Assembly (NCBI GenBank): GCA_002298075.1
Contig: DBLW01000050.1
Span: forward strand, 1-8,380
Reading direction: 5' to 3'
Source: Bacteroidales bacterium UBA714
GTDB taxonomy: Bacteria; Bacteroidota; Bacteroidia; Bacteroidales; UBA932
Length of the DNA stretch: 8,380 nucleotides
The position numbers and the translations under genes were made by a program. This document shows positions 1 to 7,500 of this stretch, piece by piece. The notes below the pieces were generated by a model. The model made no database searches. It was not told where the DNA came from and worked only from the letters and a program-made list of their open reading frames with translations. Position 1 is the first letter of the stretch. Every line of letters starts with the position of its first letter.

Positions 1-858
1 GAACATCGGGTCGCTGAAACCTGCCTCTGAAAATATCTTCGGCCCATAGTAAAGGACGGCGTTCACTCCCATGAATTGGCCGAGCATAGCTATGGCGCAT
101 CCTGCGATTACGGCCGTCAGTATGCCCGGCCTGAACAAATCCTTCCATGAACCGGATGATTCCGTTCCCTTGGAATTTGCGGCAGCAGCTGCTTCTTGGG
201 ACCGTCCTTTCACAATCAGCCATTTGGGACTTTCCGGTATGAACAGGATTGTTACAATGAACAGGATGGCAAGTATTGTCTCGCTTCCGAGCATTCCGCG
301 CCACGACTCGGAGCTGAACATCCTGTATGTCAGGCTTGCTCCATATTCCTGTGAAACGGCAGTGGCGTCGGCTGAGGAGCCTATCATCCAGTTTGTCAGA
401 TAAGCCAGAAGAAATCCTGCCGTGATTGCCAACTGGTAAAGTGACACAAGAGTGCCTCTTACTTTTGCCGGTGACACTTCGGATATGTAAATGGGAGATA
501 CGACCGATACTATGCCTATTCCGATGCCTCCGGTTATGCGGTAAGCTACAAGAGAACTGAAATCGGGGCAGATTGCGCATCCTATGGAAGATATGCTGAA
601 CAGGACGGCTGATATGAACATTGTCTTTTTTCGTCCGAGACCGTCGCTCAGAACGCCTGAAGCAAGGACGCCAAAAATAGACCCGATGATGGCGCATCCA
701 ACATACCAGCCCTCTTGAATGTCGCCCAGCGCGAACTGGGACCTTACCATTTCTGTCGTTCCGGATATCACTGCGGTGTCATAGCCGAAAAGAATGCCTC
801 CTATTGAAGCCGTGACAGCCATGAATATCAGATGGCTTCTTGAATTTTTGCCTGCCAT
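1..858 (-). CDS. Sugar porter family MFS transporter (XylE/GLUT-like), partial, C-terminal half missing
   Basis: This is probably an inner-membrane proton-coupled sugar importer. The 286 codons from the ATG at 858 stay open to the left edge, so roughly the last 170-200 residues of a typical 450-500 residue protein are outside the window. Sugar-porter signatures appear in order: GGILFGYDTAVISG in TM1 (residues 20-33, including D27), loop motif DGLGRKK (72-78), YRITGG (106-111), PIYISEVSPAKVRG (122-135), the sugar-site Q142, PESPKWL (208-214), and GQFMGVNAVLYYGP in TM7 (260-273). Alignment by eye to E. coli XylE is clear throughout, but xylose is only one candidate; glucose, arabinose or galactose are equally possible. 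Oddities: the first glutamine of the usual TM7 QQ pair is Gly260, the central cytoplasmic loop after PESPKWL is short and alanine/serine rich, and there is extra sequence between TM5 and TM6. It is transcribed divergently from dut. The start is supported by a -7 motif about 50 bases upstream. Confidence 0.93.
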   Translation of the reverse strand, partial: MAGKNSRSHLIFMAVTASIGGILFGYDTAVISGTTEMVRSQFALGDIQEGWYVGCAIIGSIFGVLASGVLSDGLGRKKTMFISAVLFSISSIGCAICPDFSSLVAYRITGGIGIGIVSVVSPIYISEVSPAKVRGTLVSLYQLAITAGFLLAYLTNWMIGSSADATAVSQEYGASLTYRMFSSESWRGMLGSETILAILFIVTILFIPESPKWLIVKGRSQEAAAAANSKGTESSGSWKDLFRPGILTAVIAGCAIAMLGQFMGVNAVLYYGPKIFSEAGFSDPMF

Positions 859-908
859 TGGGTACTGCCGGTTATCAGGTTGTTAAAATATTTTATTGTC
901 AATACGTG

Positions 909-916
909 CAAATATA
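909..916 (-). promoter_or_regulatory. Candidate Bacteroidetes -7 promoter element for the sugar transporter
   Basis: On the minus strand these bases read TATATTTG, a full match to the TAnnTTTG -7 consensus recognised by the primary sigma factor of Bacteroidetes. It lies 50 bases upstream of the ATG at 858, giving an expected leader of about 40-45 bases. I do not see a good TTTG/TTG -33 element at the usual 19-21 base spacing. In such AT-rich DNA a single 6-base consensus match can occur by chance. Confidence 0.45.
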
Positions 917-1029
917 ATTATTTTTATTTTATGTGCCTTGATTTTTAATGGAAAGTGTGTGGTTTTTATAATTTTACGGATGCAGGCTCATGGTTTCACC
1001 CACACCGCTGGTTTTAGGAATATTTTCCG

Positions 1030-1037
1030 TATTTTTG
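1030..1037 (+). promoter_or_regulatory. Candidate Bacteroidetes -7 promoter element for dut-murF
   Basis: These bases read TATTTTTG, a full match to TAnnTTTG. They end 30 bases before the ATG at 1068, so transcription would start at about 1044 with a leader of about 25 bases. If real, this excludes the further upstream in-frame ATG at 990 as the dut start. No clear -33 element is seen. Confidence 0.45.
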
Positions 1038-1067
1038 CCGGTTCTGGAAGTGAACATAAAATCTATA

Positions 1068-1502
1068 ATGATGAAAGTCAAAATCGTGAACAAGTCAGCA
1101 TGGCACTTGCCGTCCTATGCTACGGAGAAATCGGCCGGAATGGATCTCAAGGCCGACATTTCCGCTCCGGTATCCCTTGCGCCCCTTGGAAGGGCCGTCA
1201 TACCTACAGGAATTTTCATAGCCTTGCCGGAAGGTCTCGAGGCGCAGATACGCCCAAGAAGCGGATTGGCTGCCAAGCATGGAATATCTGTACTTAATTC
1301 GCCGGGTACAATAGATGCGGACTACAGGGGTGAGATAAAAGTCATTCTGGTCAATATCTCAGATGAGACTTTTGTCGTGAATCCAGGCGAGAGGATTGCC
1401 CAGATGGTGGTCGCAAGATATGAGAAAGTTGAATGGGACGAGTCCGTGGCCCTTGATGTGACAGAAAGGGGAGAAGGCGGATTCGGAAGCACAGGAAGAT
1501 GA
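1068..1502 (+). CDS. dut: Deoxyuridine 5'-triphosphate nucleotidohydrolase (dUTPase)
   Basis: Cytoplasmic trimeric dUTPase, hydrolysing dUTP to dUMP and pyrophosphate. This supplies dUMP for thymidylate synthesis and keeps uracil out of DNA. All five family motifs are present (numbered from the second ATG, at 1071): I, AGMDLKA (22-28); II, RPRSGLA (61-67); III, GTIDADYRGEI (79-89), with the expected catalytic Asp82 and the sugar-stacking Tyr85; IV, GERIAQMVV (106-114); V, RGEGGFGSTG (133-142), the flexible C-terminal arm that closes over the substrate. The length of 143-144 residues is normal. Two adjacent ATGs (1068, 1071) are possible starts, and family alignment (MKVKIVNKS) slightly favours 1071. 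The frame stays open up to an ATG at 990, but those extra residues do not resemble dUTPase and would span the candidate promoter. The stop codon overlaps the murF start as ATGA. Confidence 0.96.
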   Translation: MMKVKIVNKSAWHLPSYATEKSAGMDLKADISAPVSLAPLGRAVIPTGIFIALPEGLEAQIRPRSGLAAKHGISVLNSPGTIDADYRGEIKVILVNISDETFVVNPGERIAQMVVARYEKVEWDESVALDVTERGEGGFGSTGR

Positions 1503-2929
1503 TGGATATAATTGCATTATACGATATATTCAAGAAATGCGGGGCTGTTGCCACTGACACCCGTACATTGAAGGGCGGGGAATTGTTCTTTGCCCTGAAA
1601 GGGGAGAATTTTGACGGGAACGAATATGCCATGAAGGCCTTGGAGATGGGGGCCGCTTATGCAGTGGTGGCAGCAGATTCCGCTGTGGCGGCATGTGCTG
1701 CCGATGATGCGAGGATAATCCCTGTGGTGGATACGCTGAAGGCATTGCAGGAGCTTGCGCGTTGGCACCGTTCCATGACATTCGTTGACGGAAAGCCGCT
1801 GACAGTCATAGCCCTTACGGGAACGAACGGCAAGACCACCACAAAGGAACTTATACGCGAAGTCCTTTCGGTGAAATACAATGTCACTGCAACTGAGGGC
1901 AATCTGAACAATAGCATAGGCGTGCCGCTTACTTTGCTCAGAATCAATGACAAGACTCAGATTGCCGTCATTGAGATGGGGGCGAGCCATTCTGGTGACA
2001 TAAAGGAACTGGTTGACATCGCGCTTCCGAATTACGGGCTCGTCACCAATGTCGGCAAGGCTCATCTGCTCGGTTTCGGAAGTTTTGAGGGAGTGATGAA
2101 CACAAAGGGAGAACTCTATGATTATCTGCGGCGCACTGGTGACAAGGTTTTTCTGAATGCAGACAATCCTTATTTGTGCCGCATGGCCTCAGAACGCAAT
2201 CTGCACAACGACCCGGAGCGTCCGTATTCTCTGGTTCTTCCCTACGGGCTTGAATACCGGAAGGCACGTGTGCTTGAGACGTCTTCAGAGCATCCTTATC
2301 TCAGGGTAGCTGTGCCGGCGGACGGAAGCAAAGGGGAAATAGTCATTGAAACGGGACTTGTCGGGGCATACAATGCCGACAATGTCATGGCTGCCATAGC
2401 CGTGGGCGAGCATTTTGGAATTTCACTGGAAGATGCCGCAGGCGCCGTGTCATCTTATGTCCCATCAAACAGCCGCTCTCAGATGATGAGGACGGAAAAG
2501 AATGTGCTCATCGTGGATGCATACAATGCGAATCCTACAAGCATGGAGGCCGCGCTCGGCAACTTCGGGATTTTCAGTGCGGAGATGAAGGCTGCTATGC
2601 TCGGAGACATGCTTGAACTTGGCGGCGATTCCCAGACGGAGCATGAGCGTATCGTAAGAAAGGCCATGGAAACCGGGCTCGGCAGACTGTTCCTTGTGGG
2701 AACTGAATTTGGAAAAGCACTTGCGGAGCTTGCCGGGAATCATTGTGCTGAGAATGTTTCATGTTCCGCTACCATGTCTGAATACGTATGTGACGGCTTG
2801 CGGATATTCCATTTCGCATCGTCTCAGGATTTGGCCTCTTGGCTTGCCGGCAATCCGCTGTCTGGGCATGCGGTTCTGATTAAAGGCTCACGCGGAATCC
2901 GAATGGAGAAAGTCATAGAGATGCTGTAG
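1499..2929 (+). CDS. murF: UDP-N-acetylmuramoyl-tripeptide--D-alanyl-D-alanine ligase
   Basis: Cytoplasmic ATP-dependent ligase that joins D-Ala-D-Ala to the UDP-MurNAc-tripeptide, completing the pentapeptide precursor of peptidoglycan. The 476 residues show the three Mur-ligase domains. The N-terminal substrate domain has TDTRTLKGGELFFALKG (19-35) and DG (39-40). The central ATPase domain has the P-loop TGTNGKTTTKE (107-117), EMGASHSGDI (159-168), TNVGKAHLLGFGS (183-195), and NTKGEL (201-206), whose Lys203 is the expected carbamylated lysine. GAYNADN (289-295) follows near the end of that domain. The C-terminal domain has the MurF hallmarks DAYNANPTSM (340-349) and LGDMLELG (368-375), and KGSRGIRME (462-470) near the end. 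Compared with E. coli MurF there is extra sequence at about 416-435 with two cysteines. ATG codons at 1499 and 1502 are both usable; 1499 overlaps the dut stop as ATGA, indicating translational coupling. A different Mur ligase is unlikely given the DAYNANP and GDMLELG motifs. Confidence 0.97.
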   Translation: MMDIIALYDIFKKCGAVATDTRTLKGGELFFALKGENFDGNEYAMKALEMGAAYAVVAADSAVAACAADDARIIPVVDTLKALQELARWHRSMTFVDGKPLTVIALTGTNGKTTTKELIREVLSVKYNVTATEGNLNNSIGVPLTLLRINDKTQIAVIEMGASHSGDIKELVDIALPNYGLVTNVGKAHLLGFGSFEGVMNTKGELYDYLRRTGDKVFLNADNPYLCRMASERNLHNDPERPYSLVLPYGLEYRKARVLETSSEHPYLRVAVPADGSKGEIVIETGLVGAYNADNVMAAIAVGEHFGISLEDAAGAVSSYVPSNSRSQMMRTEKNVLIVDAYNANPTSMEAALGNFGIFSAEMKAAMLGDMLELGGDSQTEHERIVRKAMETGLGRLFLVGTEFGKALAELAGNHCAENVSCSATMSEYVCDGLRIFHFASSQDLASWLAGNPLSGHAVLIKGSRGIRMEKVIEML

Positions 2930-3004
2930 CATACACTGCCGGGACTGAAAAGCCGCGATGTGACCGGCCGAGGTTCGCCCCCCCTTGAAGGTAGTGAGCG
3001 AATA

Positions 3005-3030
3005 ACAAAATAGCCCGATAGGCTTTTTGT
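3005..3030 (+). terminator. Probable murF terminator hairpin
   Basis: The plus strand can fold ACAAAA-(T)-AGCC / CGATA / GGCT-TTTTGT, a 10-bp stem with one bulged base and a 5-base loop. GCG (2998-3000) and CGC (3031-3033) could extend it across a 4-base bulge. The A-tract, GC core and T-tract arrangement fits an intrinsic terminator, and it starts 75 bases after the murF stop. The GC core is only three or four pairs, so strength is uncertain. Confidence 0.45.
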
Positions 3031-3067
3031 CGCGAGCAGCAAGGATAGTTCCCGCTGATTGAGAGGG

Positions 3068-3112
3068 CTATAATAAAGGGTATCTGTTTTTCGCAGATAC
3101 CCTTTATTATAG
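3068..3112. terminator. Perfect 19-bp inverted repeat, probable bidirectional terminator
   Basis: Left arm CTATAATAAAGGGTATCTG (3068-3086) and right arm CAGATACCCTTTATTATAG (3094-3112) are exact reverse complements around a 7-base loop, TTTTTCG. The repeat begins 11 bases past the TAA of the outer-membrane factor gene on the minus strand and lies 138 bases past murF on the plus strand. An A-rich base, GC-containing middle and T-rich exit on either strand, placed between convergent genes, fit a bidirectional intrinsic terminator. It lacks a separate long U-tract outside the stem. Confidence 0.75.
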
Positions 3113-3123
3113 AGGTGTGAGTC

Positions 3124-4548
3124 TTATTTCGCCTTCGTCTTGGTTGGCTTGGCCGTGTGAGCTGATTCCTCCACGTGGTTCCAACCTCCTCCGAGTGTCT
3201 TGTAAAGCTGTACGAGTGACAGATGCTCGTCACGTATTGCATTCCCGAGACTGATTTGGGCTTCAAGATAATGCCTCTGAGCATCCAGCACATCAAGATA
3301 CATCACGCTTCCGCTTCTGTATTGCAGCCTTGAAAGGTTCATGTACTTATAGGATGCGTCGCGCAGTGCACGCTTCAGCTCAACTCTCTCACGTGATTTC
3401 TTGTAGGCCGAAACCGCGTCATCTGTCTCCTTGAACACCTCCAGCACCTTCTGCTCATATTTGTATCTGGCCTCATCATATGCGGAGATTGCAGCCTTGT
3501 ACTTGGCCTGCTTGCGCCCGAAACCGAATATCGGGCCTGTAAGGGCACCTGCCACATAAGAGAAAGGGGAGCGGAGGAATCCTCTCAGGGCATCATTCTC
3601 AAGTCCTCCCGTAAGGTCAATCACAAGTCTCGGAAATCTGTCGGCATAAGCCATTCCCACAGCTGCCATTGCGCTTTTCAGCCGCTGTTCCGCCGCCCTG
3701 ACGTCTGGCCTTCTGAGCAGCAGCTCCGATGAGATTCCGGACGGAATCCTCACGTCTTCAAGAATGCTGTTGCTGTATCCGTCTCTCTTGACTTTCCAGT
3801 CCGGATATTTCCCCATGAGCAGCGCAAGGACATTCTCTGCTACCGAAATCTGATGCTCAAGCTCCGGAATCAGTGCAGCTGTAGATGCATATTCCACCTG
3901 GGCCTGCTGATATACCGTTTCGGAAGTAAGTCCTCCTTCATATCGCAGCTTTGCCTGCTTAACACCTTCCTGGCGTGTCTGTAAGGTGTTTTTCACGATG
4001 TCAAGCTCATCATCAAGAGCTGTCAGGCGGTAATATGCGGAGGCCACTTCAGAAATCAGGGTCATCCTGAGCGCCCTTTCGTCCTCTACGGAGGCGAGAT
4101 ATTCTGCCTCGCCCTTCCGTCTGGACCACCTGAGGTTGCCCCACAGGTCTATTTCCCAGCCTACAGTCAGCTTGAGGTCAAATTCAGCATCGCGGCTCGA
4201 TTTTCCTCCGTAATAGTCGTTGGTCTCGTAGTCGGCAGCTGCCTTTCCTCCTATTTCCGGCAGCTGCTCAGCTTTGCTGATTCTGTACATCTGCCTGCTG
4301 CGCTCGACTCTGGCAGCGGCTGCAAGCATGTCCTTGTTGTGCTCCAATGTCGTTTTTATCATACTGCATAGGGTGGAGTCCCCGTAGAAGCGCCACCACT
4401 CCATGTCTGCTATCGTCAGAGAGTCCTGTTGAGCCTGTACATATGCCTGCGGTATGTCAAGCTGAGGCTCTGTGCATTTCTTTACAGCAGAACATCCACA
4501 TGACAATGCCGCGCAAGCCGCTCCTGCTATTATTATATGGAATCTCAT
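3124..4548 (-). CDS. Outer-membrane factor of an RND efflux system (TolC/OprM/NodT family lipoprotein)
   Basis: Trimeric outer-membrane channel and periplasmic tunnel through which the RND pump encoded upstream expels substrates. At 474 residues it matches OprM/NodT length. The N-terminus is a short lipoprotein signal peptide: Arg2, a hydrophobic stretch 5-15, then LSCGCS. Either Cys17 or Cys19 could be lipidated; Cys19 best matches the LSGC-type box of OprM if one residue is inserted. Two repeated outer-membrane-efflux domains follow, at about 50-240 and 270-455. Family hallmarks are GWEIDLWGNLR (130-140), LLLRRPDVRAAEQRLKSA (276-293), VGMAYADRFPRL (297-308), GPIFGFGRKQAKYKAA (338-353) and LDVLDAQRHYLEAQ (418-431). 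Helical tunnel segments are rich in Ala, Glu and Lys. The C-terminal tail (about 461-474) is Lys/Thr rich. The ATG overlaps the RND stop as ATGA, so this is the last gene of the operon. A terminator-like hairpin follows. Confidence 0.95.
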   Translation of the reverse strand: MRFHIIIAGAACAALSCGCSAVKKCTEPQLDIPQAYVQAQQDSLTIADMEWWRFYGDSTLCSMIKTTLEHNKDMLAAAARVERSRQMYRISKAEQLPEIGGKAAADYETNDYYGGKSSRDAEFDLKLTVGWEIDLWGNLRWSRRKGEAEYLASVEDERALRMTLISEVASAYYRLTALDDELDIVKNTLQTRQEGVKQAKLRYEGGLTSETVYQQAQVEYASTAALIPELEHQISVAENVLALLMGKYPDWKVKRDGYSNSILEDVRIPSGISSELLLRRPDVRAAEQRLKSAMAAVGMAYADRFPRLVIDLTGGLENDALRGFLRSPFSYVAGALTGPIFGFGRKQAKYKAAISAYDEARYKYEQKVLEVFKETDDAVSAYKKSRERVELKRALRDASYKYMNLSRLQYRSGSVMYLDVLDAQRHYLEAQISLGNAIRDEHLSLVQLYKTLGGGWNHVEESAHTAKPTKTKAK

Positions 4549-7500
4549 TTTCTTTTCAATTTTGCTTTTATTTTATATATGCACACGAAAAAGAACGGTA
4601 CGAAGACAATGCCCACCGTGATTGCCACTGACATTCCGAAGAATACTCCCGTTCCGATGCCCTGCCTGCTTGCGGAGCCCGGGCCTGACGCGAATACAAG
4701 CGGCAGCAGTCCGAGAATGAAAGACAGGGAGGTCATTACGATAGGACGGAACCTCAGGCGTGCCGCAATGAGTGCAGCAGAAACCGCATCTTTGCCTTTC
4801 TTTACCTCCTCATTCGCAAATTCAACGATGAGTATGGCATTCTTGGCCACCAGTCCGACAAGCATCACGAGTCCTATCTGGAAATAGATGTTGTTCTCGA
4901 GACCGCAGCACCATACTCCTATATATGCTCCGATTACGGCTACAGGCAGTGACAATATGACGGCTATCGGTATCGACCAGCTTTCATATTGGGCGGCAAG
5001 GAAGAGGAACACGAAGAGGAAGGCAAGAGCCAGCACGATGCCGGTCTTTCCGCTTTCACGCTTTTCCTGATATGAGAGTCCGCTCCATTCCACTCCGATG
5101 GAAGACGGGAGATGCTCTGCCGCAATGCGTTCCAGCTCTTTCATGGCCTGTCCGGAACTGTATCCGTGCGCTGCCTCTCCTGATATTATGGCAGACTGGA
5201 ACATGTTGAACCTCTTTATTGTGCCCGAACCTGTGGTATAGTGTGTAGTTCCGAGTGCCGTCACTGGAATCATTGTTCCGCCCGAGCCACGTACAAAGAA
5301 CAGGTTGAGGTTGTCCCTGCGTGCACGATAAGGGGACTCCGCCTGTATATATACGCGGTATATGCGGTTGAACATGTTGAAGTCATTTACATAGATTGAT
5401 CCGGTGAAAGCCTTCATCGTAGAGAATATGTCCGATATTGGCACCCCCGACAGCTTGGCCTTGTCTCGGTCCACGTCAAAATACAGCTGCGGTATGTCAT
5501 TCTGCATAGATGACACCAGTCCGCTGAACTCAGGACGGCGGCTTGCATAATGGAGCAATGTGTCAACTGCCTGCTGCAATTCTGCATAGCTGGTGTTCTC
5601 CCTTGCCTCAATGACCATCTCGAAGCCTCCTGAGTTTCCGAGGCCCGGGATGAGCGCCGGAGTAGAAAGATATACCTTGCTCTCAGGGTAGCGTGACAGT
5701 TCCTTGCGGACTCTTTCCATTATCTCACTGATTTCAGAGGTCTCGCGTTCTTTCCATGGCTTCAGGATTACGGTCATCTGGCTGCGTGCCGGGCTGGAAC
5801 CGAGCCTCGGGCTTGAACCTGTAACATTCAGCACATATTCTATGTCGGAATCTTGTAGCAGATAAGCCATTGCCCTGTCAGTGACCTCCCTTGTCCTTTC
5901 GAGAGTAGCTCCCTCGGGAAGTTCAAGCTCTACGGTGAAATAGCCCTGGTCCTCCTTCGGCATGAAGCTCTGCGGAAGTATGCGGTTCATCATCCATATT
6001 CCTATGATTATGATTCCGAAGGCGGCGAACATCCTGCGGGAGTGGTTCAAGGCCCATTTGATCATGCGCCCGTAGAATTTGTTGCCGACCGCAAGGGTGA
6101 AATTGATGCGTCTGAAAATCTTGTTCTTCCTGCCGTTGTCAGGCCTGAGAAGCAGTGAGCACATCACCGGGCTCAATGTCAGGGCCACAATAGTGGATAT
6201 TATAACGGAAACCGCAATCGTGATGGTGAACTGGCGGTAAAGCTGTCCGGTGATTCCACCGAGGAAACTTACCGGAACGAATACGGCGCACAATACGAGT
6301 GACATCGCTATGAGGGCACCTCCGAGGTTGCTCATTGCTTTCTTGGTCGCCTCATAAGGGGACAGCCCCTCCTCATTCATGATGCGGTCCACGTTTTCCA
6401 CAACGACAATGGCGTCATCCACGACGATACCGATGGCAAGGATAAGTCCCAGCAGGGTCAGCATGTTCAGGGAGAAGCCGAACATGAGCATCACTCCGAA
6501 TGTTCCGATAAGGGAAATAGGGACGGCGATGACCGGAATTACAGTCGCCCTCCAGTTCTGCAGCGACAGGAATACGACCAGAATCACGAGCAGAAGCGCC
6601 TCGAAGAGGGTTCTGTAAACATTGTGGATTGACTGTGATATATAGGTCGTCATATCGAAAGGAATCTTGTATGAGATGCCCTCCGGGAAATTGGCGGCGA
6701 TGCTTTCCATGGCCTTCTTGACGGACTCGGCGACTTCCATGGCATTCGCTCCGGGAAGCATCTTTATGTCAAGGACAGCCGCATTCAGACCGTTCATTCC
6801 GCTCTCCGTCGCGTATGAGGATGCTTCAAGTGAAATCCTGGCGACGTCTTTCAGACGGATTATCGAACCGTCCGGGTATGCCTTTACCACAATGTCCTCA
6901 AATTCGCTGACGGAAGAGAGACGGCCCTGCGCCGTGATCGGGATGGTTATGTCTGCATCTCTTATAGGTGCCTGGCCGAGAACTCCGGCTGCTGATTCGC
7001 GGTTCTGGTCCTTTATGGCAGATTGCAGGTCCTTGACAGTGAGTCCCATGTCAGCGAGCTTGTCCGGCTGCACCCATATCTGCATCGCATAGTAGCGGCT
7101 TCCGACATTGGATATGCTTCCGACTCCCGGTATTCGCCTCAGCATGTCCTGGACATTCAATGTGGCGTAGTTGCTCAGATATATCTCGTCATATTTCGGG
7201 TCCGAGGACAGAAGGGTAATAGTCATGAGCTTGCTGGCGGCCTGCTTCTCGACGCTGATTCCGTTCTGCACGACCTCCGCCGGCAGGCGTGACTCCGCCA
7301 TCTTGAGCCTGTTCTGTATGTCAACCGCTGCAAGATCCGGGTCTGTGTCAATGTCGAAGGTCACCATTGCCGAGAAACTTCCGGTATTGGTGCTCGAAGA
7401 CTCCATATAAATCATTCCCGGTGAACCGTTCAGCTGCTGCTCGATAGGGGTGGCTACAGCCTGTGTGACGGTCTGCGCGTCGGCTCCCGGGTAAGAAGCC

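Larger units (their letters stand above)
859..1067. promoter_or_regulatory. AT-rich divergent intergenic region between MFS transporter and dut
   Basis: This stretch of about 209 bases holds no convincing gene. It separates the start of the leftward sugar transporter from the start of rightward dut and is visibly AT-richer than the flanking coding DNA, especially at about 881-980. It contains one TAnnTTTG-type motif facing each way, annotated separately, so it probably carries both promoters. A short palindrome (GGAA-TATT-TTCC, 1017-1028) sits two bases before the rightward motif, but its arms are too short to call an operator. Confidence 0.6.
2930..3123. other. Convergent intergenic region between murF and the efflux operon
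   Basis: This spacer of 194 bases lies between the stop codons of murF (plus) and the outer-membrane factor gene (minus). It contains two hairpins annotated separately, a run of seven C residues (about 2978-2984), and no open frame with family resemblance. A cloverleaf or other structured RNA could not be drawn. Confidence 0.7.

Noticed and set aside
71..403. Plus-strand open frame of 110 codons inside the sugar transporter region
   Set aside because: It is antisense to a clear sugar-porter coding frame with conserved motifs; the plus-strand product resembles nothing and has no plausible promoter.
897..902. TTGACA on the minus strand resembling a sigma-70 -35 box
   Set aside because: No TATAAT-like box follows at 16-18 bases, and Bacteroidota promoters do not use this consensus.
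866..1043. Direct repeat TGCCGGTT at 866-873 and 1036-1043
   Set aside because: Eight bases with no further symmetry; likely chance.
990..1067. Extended dut start at ATG 990, adding 26 residues
   Set aside because: The added segment does not match dUTPase N-termini, would cover the candidate -7 element at 1030-1037, and family members begin at the MKVKIV position.
896..1297. Plus-strand open frame overlapping the intergenic region and dut in another frame
   Set aside because: Its second half is an out-of-frame reading of dut, and the first half is AT-rich noncoding DNA.
1517..2065. Minus-strand open frame of 182 codons within murF
   Set aside because: Antisense shadow of a strongly conserved murF frame with no recognisable domain.
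2960..3060. Possible tRNA or small structured RNA (GGTTCG near 2972)
   Set aside because: No acceptor stem or cloverleaf can be drawn; the only convincing structures are the two hairpins already listed.
2913..3296. Minus-strand open frame of 127 codons across the murF/efflux junction
   Set aside because: It reads through the terminator-like hairpin and overlaps the outer-membrane factor gene in the wrong frame; its product looks random.
4537..4887. Plus-strand open frame of 116 codons inside the RND pump gene
   Set aside because: Antisense to a conserved TM region of the pump; composition is a reflection of the opposite-strand codons.
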